Below are positions 22,986 to 32,852 of a stretch of DNA of 64,000 nt, one piece after another (the stretch's first letter is position 1; each line of letters starts with the position of its first letter). The DNA is from Prorocentrum cordatum (lineage: Eukaryota; Sar; Dinophyceae; Prorocentrales; Prorocentraceae), in the NCBI GenBank assembly GCA_963575745.1, contig CAUYUJ010016493.1:118501-182500 (forward strand), given 5' to 3'. The translations under genes and the position numbers were made by a program. The notes under the pieces are model-generated. The model was not told the DNA's origin. It worked only from the letters and a program-made list of their open reading frames with translations, and searched no databases.

Positions 22986-23200
22986 GCTTTTATTCTCGGC
23001 CGCCGAGGGCACAAGCTATGGCGCAACCTATAGGAGATGGTTTTATTCTCGGCCGCCGATGGCGCAACCTATGGCGCAACCGATAGGCGACGGTTCTATC
23101 CTCGGCCGCCAACGGCGAAACCTATGGCGCAACCGATGGGACACGTTTTTTATTCTCGGCCGCCGAGGGCGCAACCTATGGCGCAACCTATGGCGCAACC
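22986..23200 (+). repeat. 53-bp tandem array 1
   Basis: About four units of TTCTCGGCCGCCGAGGGCGC, AACCTATGGCGCAACCGATA, GGAGACGGTTTTA. Each unit has the near-palindrome CTCGGCCGCCGAG. The last unit is cut short at GCGCAACCCTGGACC, where LINE sequence begins, and it contributes ATGGCGCAACCTATGG to the start of ORF1. Confidence 0.92.
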
Positions 23201-23987
23201 CTGGACCAAGCAGGGAGGCGCAACGCAGGCACAGCGTCAGCAGCAGCCTGCCGCAGGAGCGACCCTGTCGCCCAGCGACGTCAAAGAGTGGTCCGAGCTT
23301 CCAGCAGACATCTACGAGAAGTCGAAGGGAGCCCTGTCCCACTCGTCCAGGCAGAAGGTCGAGAACGCCAGGCGGGCTGCTGCTGCTGGGTTGCTTGGCG
23401 CTGCTGGTCGTGAGGTTCCTCAGGCCGTCGACAAAGCCGCCAGGGCCCTCCAGAATGCGAAGGGCCGCTTGGCTAACAACAAGGACAAGGCTCTCAAGCT
23501 GCTGGAGGCGGTGTCAACCTCAGAGGCCGAGGTGGTTAAGCTGGAGAAGGAGCTCGAGTCTGCGAAGCGAGACGCGGCGAAGCTGTATGGTGCATGCGCA
23601 CTAGCAGCAGGAGCGTTCACGACGCAGCAGCTCAAGGCCAAGCTCGGGGAGACCCCCACGGAAGGCATCTCGTTGGCCGACTTCCTCAAGTCCCCCCAGG
23701 CTGCGGTCGACGAGCTCGACAGCGCCTGCAGGCCGACCGAGCCGCACCAGCACGAGGCTCATGCAGCTCAAGAGCCAGTCCCCCCTGGAGGAGCAGCAGC
23801 TGGAGGTGAAACGGCCGCTGCTCAGGGCGGACCAGCGCAAGGGACTTCGCCCGACAAGGCTTTCATGGCTGGCGACGATCCTGGCGGCCTGCTGGGGTCT
23901 TGTCAGGACGAGGGGGAGCGCAAGCGGCTCGCCGAGGCAATGGAGACCATCCGCACTGCCAAGCGTTCCAAGACGGCTGAAGGGTAG
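23178..23987 (+). CDS. LINE ORF1, coiled-coil protein
   Basis: About 269 codons ending at TAG 23985-23987. The N terminus (MAQPMAQPW) is encoded by the last 53-bp repeat unit; the frame is also open further upstream through the repeat, so the true start is uncertain. Residues about 35-150 are helical and charged (SRQKVENARRAAAAG, NAKGRLANNKDKALKLLEAV, VVKLEKELESAKRDAAKLYG), consistent with a coiled coil. A Pro/Ala/Gly-rich linker follows, then a charged tail DEGERKRLAEAMETIRTAKR before the stop. No RRM or zinc knuckle is visible. By analogy with LINE ORF1 proteins it would bind the element RNA and act as chaperone; that is inferred. ORF2 begins in the +1 frame before ORF1 ends. Confidence 0.75.
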   Translation: MAQPMAQPWTKQGGATQAQRQQQPAAGATLSPSDVKEWSELPADIYEKSKGALSHSSRQKVENARRAAAAGLLGAAGREVPQAVDKAARALQNAKGRLANNKDKALKLLEAVSTSEAEVVKLEKELESAKRDAAKLYGACALAAGAFTTQQLKAKLGETPTEGISLADFLKSPQAAVDELDSACRPTEPHQHEAHAAQEPVPPGGAAAGGETAAAQGGPAQGTSPDKAFMAGDDPGGLLGSCQDEGERKRLAEAMETIRTAKRSKTAEG

Positions 23988-25739
23988 CTCTACCCAGAGG
24001 CGGTGGTGGACAGCGCTCACCATCAATGCCAATGCCTACAGCAGGTTCGAGGCGCTGCTCGACGAGAACCAGGTACGCAACGCAGACTTGGTTGCGGTGC
24101 AGGAGACCCACCTCTCCGACTTTCGGTGCGCAGAGGTGACCGACAAGCTCAAGAAGCAGGGCTGGCATGCCCTCGCGTGCCCCGCAGTGGGCACGGGCCC
24201 AGGCCTTCACGGCCACGGTGGGCTGCTGCAGCTGGCGCCGCGCGCGCACGGCCTCGACGCAGTCGAGATGAAGGGCGGGTTTGTGCTCTTCCCTGGCAGG
24301 GCGTGTGTCGCCCACTTCGCTGGCATCGTGCCTGGCGGAGTCGCCTGGTTCAACGTCTACCTCAAGGACAGCGAGGGCATGTCCGACTTCAACTACCAGG
24401 TGCTGCAGGCCGTCTACCGCGCGGCGAAGCAGATTCCCAAGCCCATCATCATTGGTGGCGACTTCAACCTGGAGCCGCAGGAGCTGGCGGCGTCAGGGTT
24501 CCTCAATGCACTCAAGCTCAAGGTGGTCGCCCCTGTCAAAGGCACCTGCCGACCTGGGGGGCGCATCATCGACTACTGGGCCATCAGCACGACCTTCGGC
24601 GTAGCAGAGGCCAAGGTGCTGCACGGCTGGAACCTGGCGCCGCACTTCCCCGTCCAGCTGAGGGTGCACGGCAGCGCCTTCGCCAGGAAGATGCAGATCA
24701 TGGAGATCCCCAAGTGCCTGCCCTACCCGCTGCCCGTCGCGCGCTGCAGCAGGGACCACTCAGCTCACTGGGAGGCCACGCGACAGGCCATGCAGGCCAC
24801 GAGCTCGCTCTCTTCGCGCTGGCAGCTGTTCGTCTACCAGGCCGAGTGGAACATCATCGACGCCGTGGGTTTGGCACACGAGCACGACGACTGCGCAGGC
24901 CGCGGCGCCGGGCCCCGCCTCAAGATGGCCAAGGTTGCGGTACCTAGCCCGCCACGCATTCCCAAGTGTTCCAAGGCAGCCTCCTGGCACAAGAAGGTGG
25001 CGATAGCGATCAAGGATTGTGCGCAGGTCGACTTTCCCCTCCGTCGGCTTCGGGCGCTGAGGGCCCTCAGCAAGATGACGGGCGACGACTTGGTTCATAC
25101 CACCGACCAGCACAAGCTGAATGCGATTACCATCTTCGCAACGTTGGCGGAGGCCACGCCGTCGCTGGACATTGGCACGCTGCAGGGCATCGCTGCCTGC
25201 GCCAACGAGGCTGCCGATAAGCTGGTCCAGAAGGAGGCCGACGCGAGGCAGGCGAGCTACAACGACTGGGTGATCGACCACCACACTAGAGGCACGGGGG
25301 CCCTCCACGCCCTCACCAGACCTCCACAAGGCTGGGCTCCTCGCCCTGCGGGGGCGTTCCCCGAGGGCTCTCCTCCCACCCTCCAGGAGACGGCCACTGC
25401 CTTGGTGAAGGAATGGTCTGGGTACTGGGGCCTGGGGGGCCCCACCTCCTCCTGCGTCAGCTTGCAGGGGGCCCGCGTCAACTGGCCCGACGAGCTCGGC
25501 GAGAGGCCGCCCAGGCCCACAGTCGAGGAGGCCAGGAAGGTCATCGCTAGCTTCAAGGAGGCCACGGGCGCGCCCTTCGACTCGCTCAGGCCCAGGGAGT
25601 TGCGGCTTATGGACGACGAAGGCATCGAGGCCCTGATCGACCTGTTTGACGTGATAGAGCAGAGGTGCGAGTGGCCCGACTTCATCACCAAGATGGCCTT
25701 CATCCCCAAGGCTGACGGAGGGCTTCGCCCGTCGCGCTG
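23761..25739 (+). CDS. LINE ORF2 segment 1: endonuclease domain
   Basis: The first ATG of this frame is at 23761, inside ORF1 (227-base overlap); the recognisable domain starts near 24019. It is an AP-endonuclease-like (EEP) fold: NAYSRFEALLDENQV, ADLVAVQETHL (the catalytic QE-T motif), FVLFPGR, IVPGGVAWFNVYL, then PKPIIIGGDFNLEP (GGDFN), IIDYWAIS (D of the ID-Y motif) and LAPHFPVQL (the catalytic H). This domain nicks target DNA for target-primed reverse transcription. After it come about 330 residues of linker leading to the RT entry MAFIPKADGGLRP (about 25693-25731). There the frame is lost: the continuing sequence PVALLGAIVRIHG is in another frame, showing a one- or two-base indel near 25735. 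Confidence 0.8.
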
Positions 25740-27714
25740 CTGGGGGCCATCGTGCGCATCCACGGAAGGTTGCGAAGGCCTGTCGCGAAGCAGTGGGAAC
25801 GAGAGCACGACAGGCCATATTGGTGGGCCAGCGCGGGCAAGAGCTGTGACCGTGCCGTGTGGCAGCAGCAGGCCAGGGCCGAGTGGGTCCACATGAGGGC
25901 GCGCTCTACGAACAGCATGACTGGGCCTCGGCGTCGATCCTCCTCGACCTCTGGAAGGCCTTCGAGCAGGTACTGCACAGCCAGCTCCTGAAGGCCTGCC
26001 AGGCCCACAACTTCCCGCTCTGGCTGGCCAAGCTGCAGATCAACCTGTACATCATGCCCCGCGTGGTCTGCCTGGAAGGCTGTTGCTCGGACGAGCTGAT
26101 GGTGATGCAAACGGTGCTGGCAGGCGATGCGTTCGCCGCGACTTTCATGAAGGTGATGCTCCTCACGCCGTTGGATGCGATGGTGACCCAGCACCGCGCG
26201 GTAGTTCCCGCAGTGGTCGTGGACGACCTGGTGATGCAGCGCTGGGGCGGCACCGGCAAAGTTGAGAAGGACCTGGTCGCCAGTGCCAAGCTGGTCAAGG
26301 AGCTCAGCAAGGCGAAGCTCAAGGTCGGTACGAAGAAGTCCAGGATCCTCGCCAGCAGCGCCAAGTTGAGGAAGGGACCCCAGGCAAAGCTCATCAAGGC
26401 ATGCGGTGCTGTTGCAGTGGCGAGCGTGCGTAACCTTGGAGTCGACCACGCTGAAGGAGGGCGGCGTGCCAGCGCGGTGCGTAGGCTGCGCGTGGCCAAC
26501 GCCGAGGCGAGGCTCCCTCGCATCAAACGACTGCTGGGGCTACGGCGAGGCCGAGCAGCCGCGGCTAAGGTCGCCTTCGCATGCCTCATGCCCAGCATTG
26601 TGTACGGCGCCTCGTGCACTGGGATGTCGGACAGCGAGCTCAAGCACACCAGGGCGCTGGTCGTCAAGGCAATCGAGGCAAGGCCGCAGGGCAAGTCCAC
26701 AACTGGCTGCCTCCTCTTCGGCGGGCCGGGCGAGATCGACCCGATGTACGGCGCTACCTTGGCGCCTGTCTGCGCCCTTGCACGCGCGCTCTGGGAAGGC
26801 TGGGTCCCCGCAGGTGTGCTCAAGTCAACCTTCGACGGCTTCGCGAGGCACGTTCGCAGCTGGAGCGAGGTCCGAGGGCCTATCTCTGCGGCAGTCTTGT
26901 CGCTCAGGCGCGTCGGCTACGACGTGCGCAGCTTCGACCAGTGGCGCAGGCACAGCACCTGCGAGACCATCGACAGCACGAGCTCCGCACCCTGGTACAT
27001 CAAGCAGGTGCTGCGCAGGGACGCGCAGGCCTGGCAGCTACGACAGCTAGCAGCGGACACGCACGAGGGCATCACCTACGGCGCCTTCGTCCCACAGGTG
27101 CGCAGGTGGCTCAGCACGGGCAAAGCCTCCACCTCCGAGGGCCGCAGGTGGAAGCCCTTGGACGACAAGCAGAGGGGCTACGCGAGGTCTCTGCTGGCGC
27201 ACGGACAGTGGCTCAACCAGCGAAGGCTTGAGGCAGCGCCGAGGCTCGCTCCTTCACCACAATGCGAGCTACACCCGCACTCCCTGGGCACCCTGCGGCA
27301 CCGACACCTGGAGCGCTGCGAGAGCTGGCCCAGCTTCGAGCTGCCCGAGGAGCTGGAGAAGTTCAAGCAGTTCGAGACCAGCATCACGATCAAGACTCTG
27401 TTCGAGCGGCTCCTGCTGCCTGAGCCCAGCCACGGCTGGCGCCCCCCGCAGGGCGACCTGCTACAGGGGCTGAGGTGGCTCAAAGGGGATGACGACCCTT
27501 TCATCAACACCGAGCTGTTCGCCGACGCAGGCACTTCGCTGGCTACGGCAGGATGTGCAGTAGTCGAGTTGCCGCCTGGGCCAGAAGGAGAAGACCCAGG
27601 CAAGGGATCGTGTGTCAAGGCCATGGGCGCCCCTATGCCTGGGCCAATCCAGTCTATCGACGGCGCGGAGTTGCTCGCGCTCTACGCGATCCTCAGGCAC
27701 TCGCCCCCCCCCCC
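25740..27714 (+). pseudogene. LINE ORF2 segment 2: RT and first half of RNase H
   Basis: Starts in one frame (RLRRPVAKQWEREHDRPYWW, about 25757) and moves to another near 25890. RT motif A is SILLDLWKAFEQV (about 25937-25975, catalytic D in LLDL). The motif B region is QTVLAGDAFAATFMKVML (about 26110). Motif C is AVVVDDLVM (about 26215), with the DD pair but VVV where many families have Y or F. The thumb and connector follow. At about 27505 ELFADAGTSLATAGCAVV supplies the first Asp of RNase H, and SIDGAELLALYAIL (about 27655) the Glu helix. The frame is then lost at a C run of 11 (27704-27714). The truncated copy has 17 C plus T and stays open, so this copy is one base short. Confidence 0.8.
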
Positions 27715-28977
27715 ATCACGGCCAACTTCGACGCCGAGTACGTGGTCAAAGGCTTGTTGGAGAGAGGGCGCGAGGCCACTACCTCGCATAAGTCCGCCTG
27801 GGGGGAGATCTGGCGCAGAATTTGGCACGCGCTGGACGACTTCGGCGACCTCAGCAGCGACGGCCTCACGGTGCGGAAGGTCAAGGGCCACGCGACGTTC
27901 AAGGACGCGGACGAGGGCAGGACCGCTCTCCGCAGTCGGCGAGGCAACCACGAAGCTGACCGAGCGGCGAAGTTTGTCACGGAGCACTTCAGGGCGCCGC
28001 TACAGACGCGTGAGGCCAGGAGAACAAGGGCGGTCACTTTGGACGGTGTGATCTTCTGGGTATCGCAGGCTGGCGCCGAAGCTGCTGACCTCAGGATCGA
28101 CTTCCGCGACAAGTATAGGGAGCCCGAGTCCAAGGGCCCCAGGCTCTACATCACCAAGCACGAGCTGGTCAAGATCAAGGGAGGAGCAGAGGGCGTCCAG
28201 GCGCTCCACTGCCTGCGCTGCCTGCGGTCGGCCTTCACTGAGATCTCGACCAAGAACCTCCCAAGGCAGAGCTGCACGCCGAAGGCCTTCGCTCCCGACG
28301 CCTACACCAGCGGTGGCAAGAAGCGGCCGCGCACCTCGGCCCTGGCGCATGCTGGCGCCGCCGCGGTGGCGGTCGCAGCAGCCCGCCGCCTCGTGGAGGA
28401 CGAGAGCCAGCCCACCCTTGCCAGCAGTGGGGCATGCAGCAGCGAGGCGAGCTCCCCCTCTGTTCAGCATCGTGGCGAAAGCCAGATTCTGGGATCCGTT
28501 GGTGACGGTGACCTGCGTGCTGACGAGGGCTGTCAGTATCGTGGCGAGAGCCAGATTCTGGGATCCGTCGGAGACGGTGACCTGCGTGCTGACGAGGAGC
28601 AGCCGTCGGCAAGCTCCTCTTCCTTTCAGCATCGTGGCGCGAGCCAGTTTCTGGGATCCGCCGGTGACGGTGACCTGCGTGCTGACGAGCAGCCGCCGAC
28701 GGCAGGCGACGGGGGTGCCAAGGCCCAGCTTGCTGCGGCGCCGCCCAGCGGCTCTGGCGCGCTCGACGCGGACGGGGGCGGCCACGACCTGCGCACGTTC
28801 TTCGGGTACCGCGTCTGCCTGAAGTGCTTCCAGTACGCAAAGGAGGTGAAGGGCAAGCACAGGGGGCTCGGCCTGGCCTGTGCCCCAGCGCTCAAGCCCA
28901 GCGCCCAGGCGGAGCGCAGGAGGACGGCCGAGAAGATCATGAGAGGAGTGGCTCCGACTGGGAGGCCACTAGCGTGA
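27715..28977 (+). pseudogene. LINE ORF2 segment 3: second half of RNase H, CCHC finger
   Basis: Continues RNase H after the frameshift: ANFDAEYVVKGLLERG carries the third catalytic Asp, and RSRRGNHEADRAAKFV the last (H-E-A-D-x-A-A-K). A region with two Cys pairs follows (LHCLRCLRSAF), then a basic patch GGKKRPRTSALAHAG. Next come three 21-residue repeats (28467-28688) and, near the end, a Cys/His finger CLKCFQYAKEVKGKH...C of form C-x2-C-x10-H-x6-C. The stop is TGA at 28975-28977. RNase H would remove template RNA during element copying. The finger probably binds nucleic acid; that is inference from the pattern. Confidence 0.8.
28467..28688 (+). repeat. three 63-bp in-frame repeats in ORF2
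   Basis: Three units, each beginning CA(G)(C/T)ATCGTGGCG and containing AGATTCTGGGATCCG, GACGGTGACCTGCGTGCTGA. They encode a 21-residue Gly/Asp-rich unit with cores SQILGSVGDG and DLRADE. The truncated copy has the same three units (30235-30460), so the triplication predates the split of the two copies. Confidence 0.88.
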
Positions 28978-29164
28978 CGGCGTCGCGGCGGGCTCCACTT
29001 CCACTGAGCTGCCGCCCGCGACGCAGCTGCGTCGCCGCCGCTCTGTCCTGTCGATTTGCCGCCGTTTGCGGCGACTCCAGAGGCGGCCAGCAGGGCCGCC
29101 ATGCGGCCCGCGACGCAGGAGCTGGACGTGCGCGCTGCGCGCACTCAGGCTGCGGGGGGAAAAA

Positions 29165-29338
29165 TTCTCGGCCGCCGAGGGCGCATATGATGGCGCAACC
29201 GATAGGAGACGATGTTATTCTCGGCCGCCGATGGCGCAAATTATGTCGCAACCGATAGGGGGCGGTTTTATTCTCAGCCGCTGAGGGCACAACCTATGGC
29301 GCAACCGATAAGAGACTGTTTTATTCTCGGCAACCGAG
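29165..29338 (+). repeat. 53-bp tandem array 2
   Basis: About three units of the 53-bp repeat between the 3' end of the LINE and the 5' end of its truncated copy. The last unit is cut at CTCGGCAACCGAG, where the truncated LINE begins with CCGCCTGGACCAG. Confidence 0.92.
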
Positions 29339-30927
29339 CCGCCTGGACCAGAAGGACCCAGGCAGGGGATCGTGTGTCAAGGCCATGGGCGCCCCTATGC
29401 CTGGGCCAATCCAGTCCATCGACGTCGCGGAGTTGCTCGCGCTCCGCGCGATCCTCAGGCACTCGCCCCCCCCCCCCCCCCCTATCACGGCCAACTTCGA
29501 CGCCGAGTACGTGGTCAAAGGCTTGATGGAGAGAGGGCGCGAGGCCACTACTTCGCATAAGTCCGCCTGGGGAGAGATCTGGCGCAGAATCTGGCACGCG
29601 CTGGACGACTTCGGCGACCTCAGCAGCGACGGCCTCACGGTGCGGAAGGTCAAGGGCCACGCGACGTTCAAGGACGTGGACGAGGGCAAGACCACTCTCC
29701 GCAGTCGGCGAGGCAACCACGAAGCTGACCGAGCGGCGAAGTTTGTCACGGAGCACTTCAGGGCGCCGCTACAGACGCGCGAGGCCAGGAGAACAAGGGC
29801 GGTCACTTTGGACGGTGCGATCTTCTGGGTATCGCAGGCAGGCGCCGAAGCTGCTGGCCTCAGGATCGACTTCCGCGACAAGTACAGGGAGCCCGAGTCC
29901 AAGGGCCCCAGGCTCTACATCTCCAAGCACGAGCTGGTCAAGATCAAGGGAGGAGCAGAGGGCGCTCAGGCGCTTCACTGCCTGCGCTGCCTGCGGCCGG
30001 CCTTCACTGAGATCTCGACCAAGAACCTCCCAAGGCAGAGCTGCACGCCAAAGGCCTTCGCTCCCGACGCCTACACCAGCGGTGGCAAGAAGCGGCCGCG
30101 CACCTCGGCCCTGGCGCACGCTGGTGCCGCCGCGGTGGCGGTCGCAGCAGCCCGCCGCTTCGTGGAGGACGAGAGCCAGCCCACCCTTGCCAGCGGTGAG
30201 GCATGCAGCAGCGTGGCGAGCTCCCCATCCGATCAGCATCGTGGCGAAAGCCAGATTCTGGGATCCATTGGTGACGGTGACCTGCGTGCTGACGACGGCG
30301 GTCAGCATCGTGGCGAGAGCCAGATTCTGGGATCCGTCGGGGGCGGTGACCTGCGTGCTGACAAGGAGCAGCCGTCGGCGGGCTCCTCTTCCTTTCAGCA
30401 TCGTGGCACGAGCCAGATTCTGGGATCCGTCGGTGACGGTGACCTGCGTGCTGACGAGGAGTGACGGCAGGCGACGGGGGTGCCAAGGCCCAGCCTGCTG
30501 CGACGCCGCCCAGCGGCTCTGGCGCGCTCGACGTGGACGGGGGCGGCCACGACCTGCGCACCTTCTTCGGGTATCGCGTCTGCCTGAAGTGCTTCCAGTA
30601 CGCAAAGGAGGTGAAGAGCAAGCACAGGGGGCTCGGCCTGGCCTGTGCTCCAGCGCTCAAGCCCAGCGCCCAGGCGGAGCGCAGGAGGAAGGACGAGAAG
30701 ATCATGAGAGGAGTGGCTCCGACTGGGAGGCCACTAGCGTGACGGCGTCGCGGCGGGCTCCACTTCCACTGAGCTGCCGCCCGCGACACAGCTGCGCCGC
30801 CGCCGCTCTGTCCTGTCGAGTTGCCGCCGTTTGCGGCGACTCCAGAGGCGGCCAACAGGGCCGCCGTGCGGCCCGCGACGCAGGGGCTGGACGTGCGCGC
30901 TGCGCGCACTCAGGCTGCTGAGGAAAA
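29339..30927 (+). mobile_element. 5'-truncated copy of the same LINE
   Basis: Matches 27573-29164 of the longer copy by eye with a few percent differences. It starts in the RNase H region, six bases shorter at the junction (GAAGGACCC versus GAAGGAGAAGACCC). The frame from 29385 is open through the C run (17 C plus T, 29466-29483), giving the Glu helix and both later RNase H Asp residues in one frame. A small deletion around 30458 brings TGA at 30462-30464; the CCHC-finger tail follows in another frame to 30742. The 3' end is the same GC-rich stretch ending GCTGAGGAAAA, then ATTCTCGGC. 5' truncation with an intact 3' end is the usual result of target-primed reverse transcription. Confidence 0.88.
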
Positions 30928-31100
30928 TTCTCGGCAACCGAGGGCGCAGCCTATGGCGCAACCGATAAGAAACGGTTTTATTCTCGACCATCGAGGGCGA
31001 AAGTTATGGCGCAACCGAGAGGAGACGATGTTATTCTCGGCCGCCGAAGGCGAAACCTATGGCGCAACCGATCGGAGACGGCTTTAGGCTCGGCCACCGA
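30928..31100 (+). repeat. 53-bp tandem array 3
   Basis: About three units of the 53-bp repeat directly after the truncated LINE, ending GATCGGAGACGGCTTTAGG, CTCGGCCACCGAGGTGCCAG. Confidence 0.92.
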
Positions 31101-31394
31101 GGTGCCAGGAGAAGGAGGATGAACAGGAGGAGGAAAAGGAGAAACAAGGACGAGGTTCTAGAGGAGAACGACGAGGAGGAGCTGGAGCAGCAGGAAGACG
31201 AGGAAGAAGAGTTGGATGAGAAGGAGGATGAATAGGAGGATTACGACGACGATCAGGATAGGGAGGAGGACAGGGAGGAATACGAGTAGTAAGAGGACGA
31301 AGTATGGAAATTCGAATGCGTGCGGGTCAACGCCCGATTTATGCTCGCAGTTTGGGCTGACGGTGGGGCCCAAGCGGCGAGCTGTCTTGTGATG
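31101..31394 (+). repeat. right border of 53-bp-array element, copy 1
   Basis: GGTGCCAGGAGAAGGAGGAT, GAACAGGAGGAGG, a GA/GAC-rich stretch, GAATACGAGTAGT, CGCCCGATTTATGCTCGC, GGGCCCAAGCGGCGAGCTGT, CTTGTGAT. The reverse complement of 41390-41682 has all of these in the same order. Homology stops at CTTGTGAT, after which the minisatellite starts here but a TIR follows in the other copy. Confidence 0.85.
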
Positions 31395-31765
31395 ATCAGT
31401 CCCACTATCGATTTCACGATCGACATCACCAGTGGTCACACCATCGATCGCACGATCGATCTCACGAACAGTCTCATTACGGGACACCGACGGGGCACCG
31501 ACGAGGCCCCGACGGGACACCGAAGGGACACCGACGGGACACCGACGGGACACTGGCGGAACACCGACGGGACACCGATGGGACACCGATGGGACACCGA
31601 CGGGACATCGACAGGATACCGACGGGACACCGACGAGACACCATCGGAACCCCGCCGGGACACTGACGGGACAGCGACGGAACAGCCACGGGACACCAAC
31701 GAGACATCGACGGAACACCGACGGGACACCACGGTGGACACAACGGTGGACACCACGGCGGGACA
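31395..31765 (+). repeat. CGATCTCA block and GGGACACCGACG minisatellite
   Basis: 31395-31480 is the CGATCTCA-type minisatellite. 31485-31765 is a separate 12-base tandem repeat GGGACACCGACG with single-base variants, about 22 units. Its readings (for example RRDTDGTP-like and VSRRCPVGVP-like) are pure repeat translations. 31766-32029 has no supported gene. Confidence 0.9.
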
Positions 31766-32029
31766 ACCCGGCCACCGCCCGCCCATCGAGGAATGTTCGG
31801 ACAATTGTCGCGCCCCGCCTCAGCAACAGCCGGGTCATTCTTCTCGCCCTCCCTCGTAGTTTCGCCTTGTCCGCACGCGCGACACGAACCCGAAACCGAA
31901 ACCGATTTCCTTGTGGGGGGCTGTCCGTTCCACTTCGATCTCGCCCCCCAGCCTCTGACCTATACGACCACTCTTCGGGTGATAAGGACGTTGTGTGGGG
32001 GGGAAGAACCAACGTGCGTGTCATTCAAT

Positions 32030-32440
32030 GGATATCACAATCGATCTCGCTCAATGGATCTCACTTTCAATCGAAATCACCTAACCGATCTCACTCAATC
32101 GATCGCACAATCGATTCCAGTGTCGATCCCACTATCGATCTCACGATCGATCATCTCACAATCGATCTCACTGTTGATCTCACTTTCGCCTGTCGATATC
32201 ATGACCGATCTCTGTATTAATATCACACGCGGTAGTACTATCGATCTTACTGTCGATCTCACTTTCGATCGCACTATCGATGTCAGTATCGATCTAACGA
32301 TCCATCTCACTACCGGTCTCAGTCAATTGATTTCACGGTCGATCTCACTGTCGATCTCACTATCGAAACCACTATGGATCACAATCGATCTCACTCAATC
32401 AATCTCATTATCGATCTCGCGATCGATCTCACTGCTGTTG
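32030..32440 (+). repeat. ATCGATCTCACT minisatellite, main block
   Basis: About 33 degenerate 12-base units of ATCGATCTCACT. Each unit contains ATCGAT, so the array is rich in that palindrome. Confidence 0.92.
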
Positions 32441-32809
32441 TCACTATCGGTCGCACGACCGTTCCGACGCTGCCTTGGGCTGTGTTGACGCTCTGTTTTG
32501 TTGTCTTGGGCCTTCTTGAGGATCTCTGAGAACTCCAGAAGCCTAGGGGGTGCGTTGAGGAGTTCGTCTGCCCCCCACCTCCCTAGCCCCCCCCCACCAC
32601 CCAATCATCCAATTTTGGACCCCTGAGGAGGGGGAAAGGGGGAGGGGGACAGCCAAATCTCTCACACGCCTTTTCACCCCTGGCAAGCGGGGGTCGTCGG
32701 CGGACTCCTTTCCCCCTAGCTCATCATTCCTGCCACTTTCCGTCTCCCGTCCCTCGTTTCCGAAAATGGGGAGCCTGGCCTGCGCTAGAACCTAAGCGCG
32801 CGTGGTTCT

Positions 32810-32852
32810 CGTGTGTGTATATATATATATATGTATACACACACGTTTAATT
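32810..32852. repeat. GT/TA/AC palindrome
   Basis: CGTGTGTGTATATATATATA then TATGTATACACACACG is close to a perfect palindrome of alternating purine-pyrimidine bases, able to form a cruciform. 32441-32809 shows nothing recognisable. Confidence 0.8.

Larger units (their letters stand above)
23170..29164 (+). mobile_element. LINE-type retrotransposon, near full length
   Basis: Non-LTR element with two ORFs: a coiled-coil ORF1, and an ORF2 with an endonuclease/exonuclease/phosphatase-type domain, reverse transcriptase, RNase H and a CCHC-like finger. The 5' junction is inside 53-bp array 1. The 3' end is a GC-rich untranslated stretch (28978-29164) ending CTCAGGCTGCGGGGGGAAAA, followed at once by ATTCTCGGC of array 2. 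ORF2 carries at least three frameshifts (about 25735, about 25890 and the C run at 27704-27714), so this copy is inactive although the sequence is otherwise well kept. A 5'-truncated sister copy lies at 29339-30927. Confidence 0.85.

Noticed and set aside
24760-25818. 352-codon minus-strand frame
   Set aside because: Exact antisense of LINE ORF2, whose plus frame carries the endonuclease and RT entry motifs.
31485-31765. Repeat protein with RRDTDGTP units
   Set aside because: It is the translation of a 12-bp minisatellite and is open in more than one frame on both strands.
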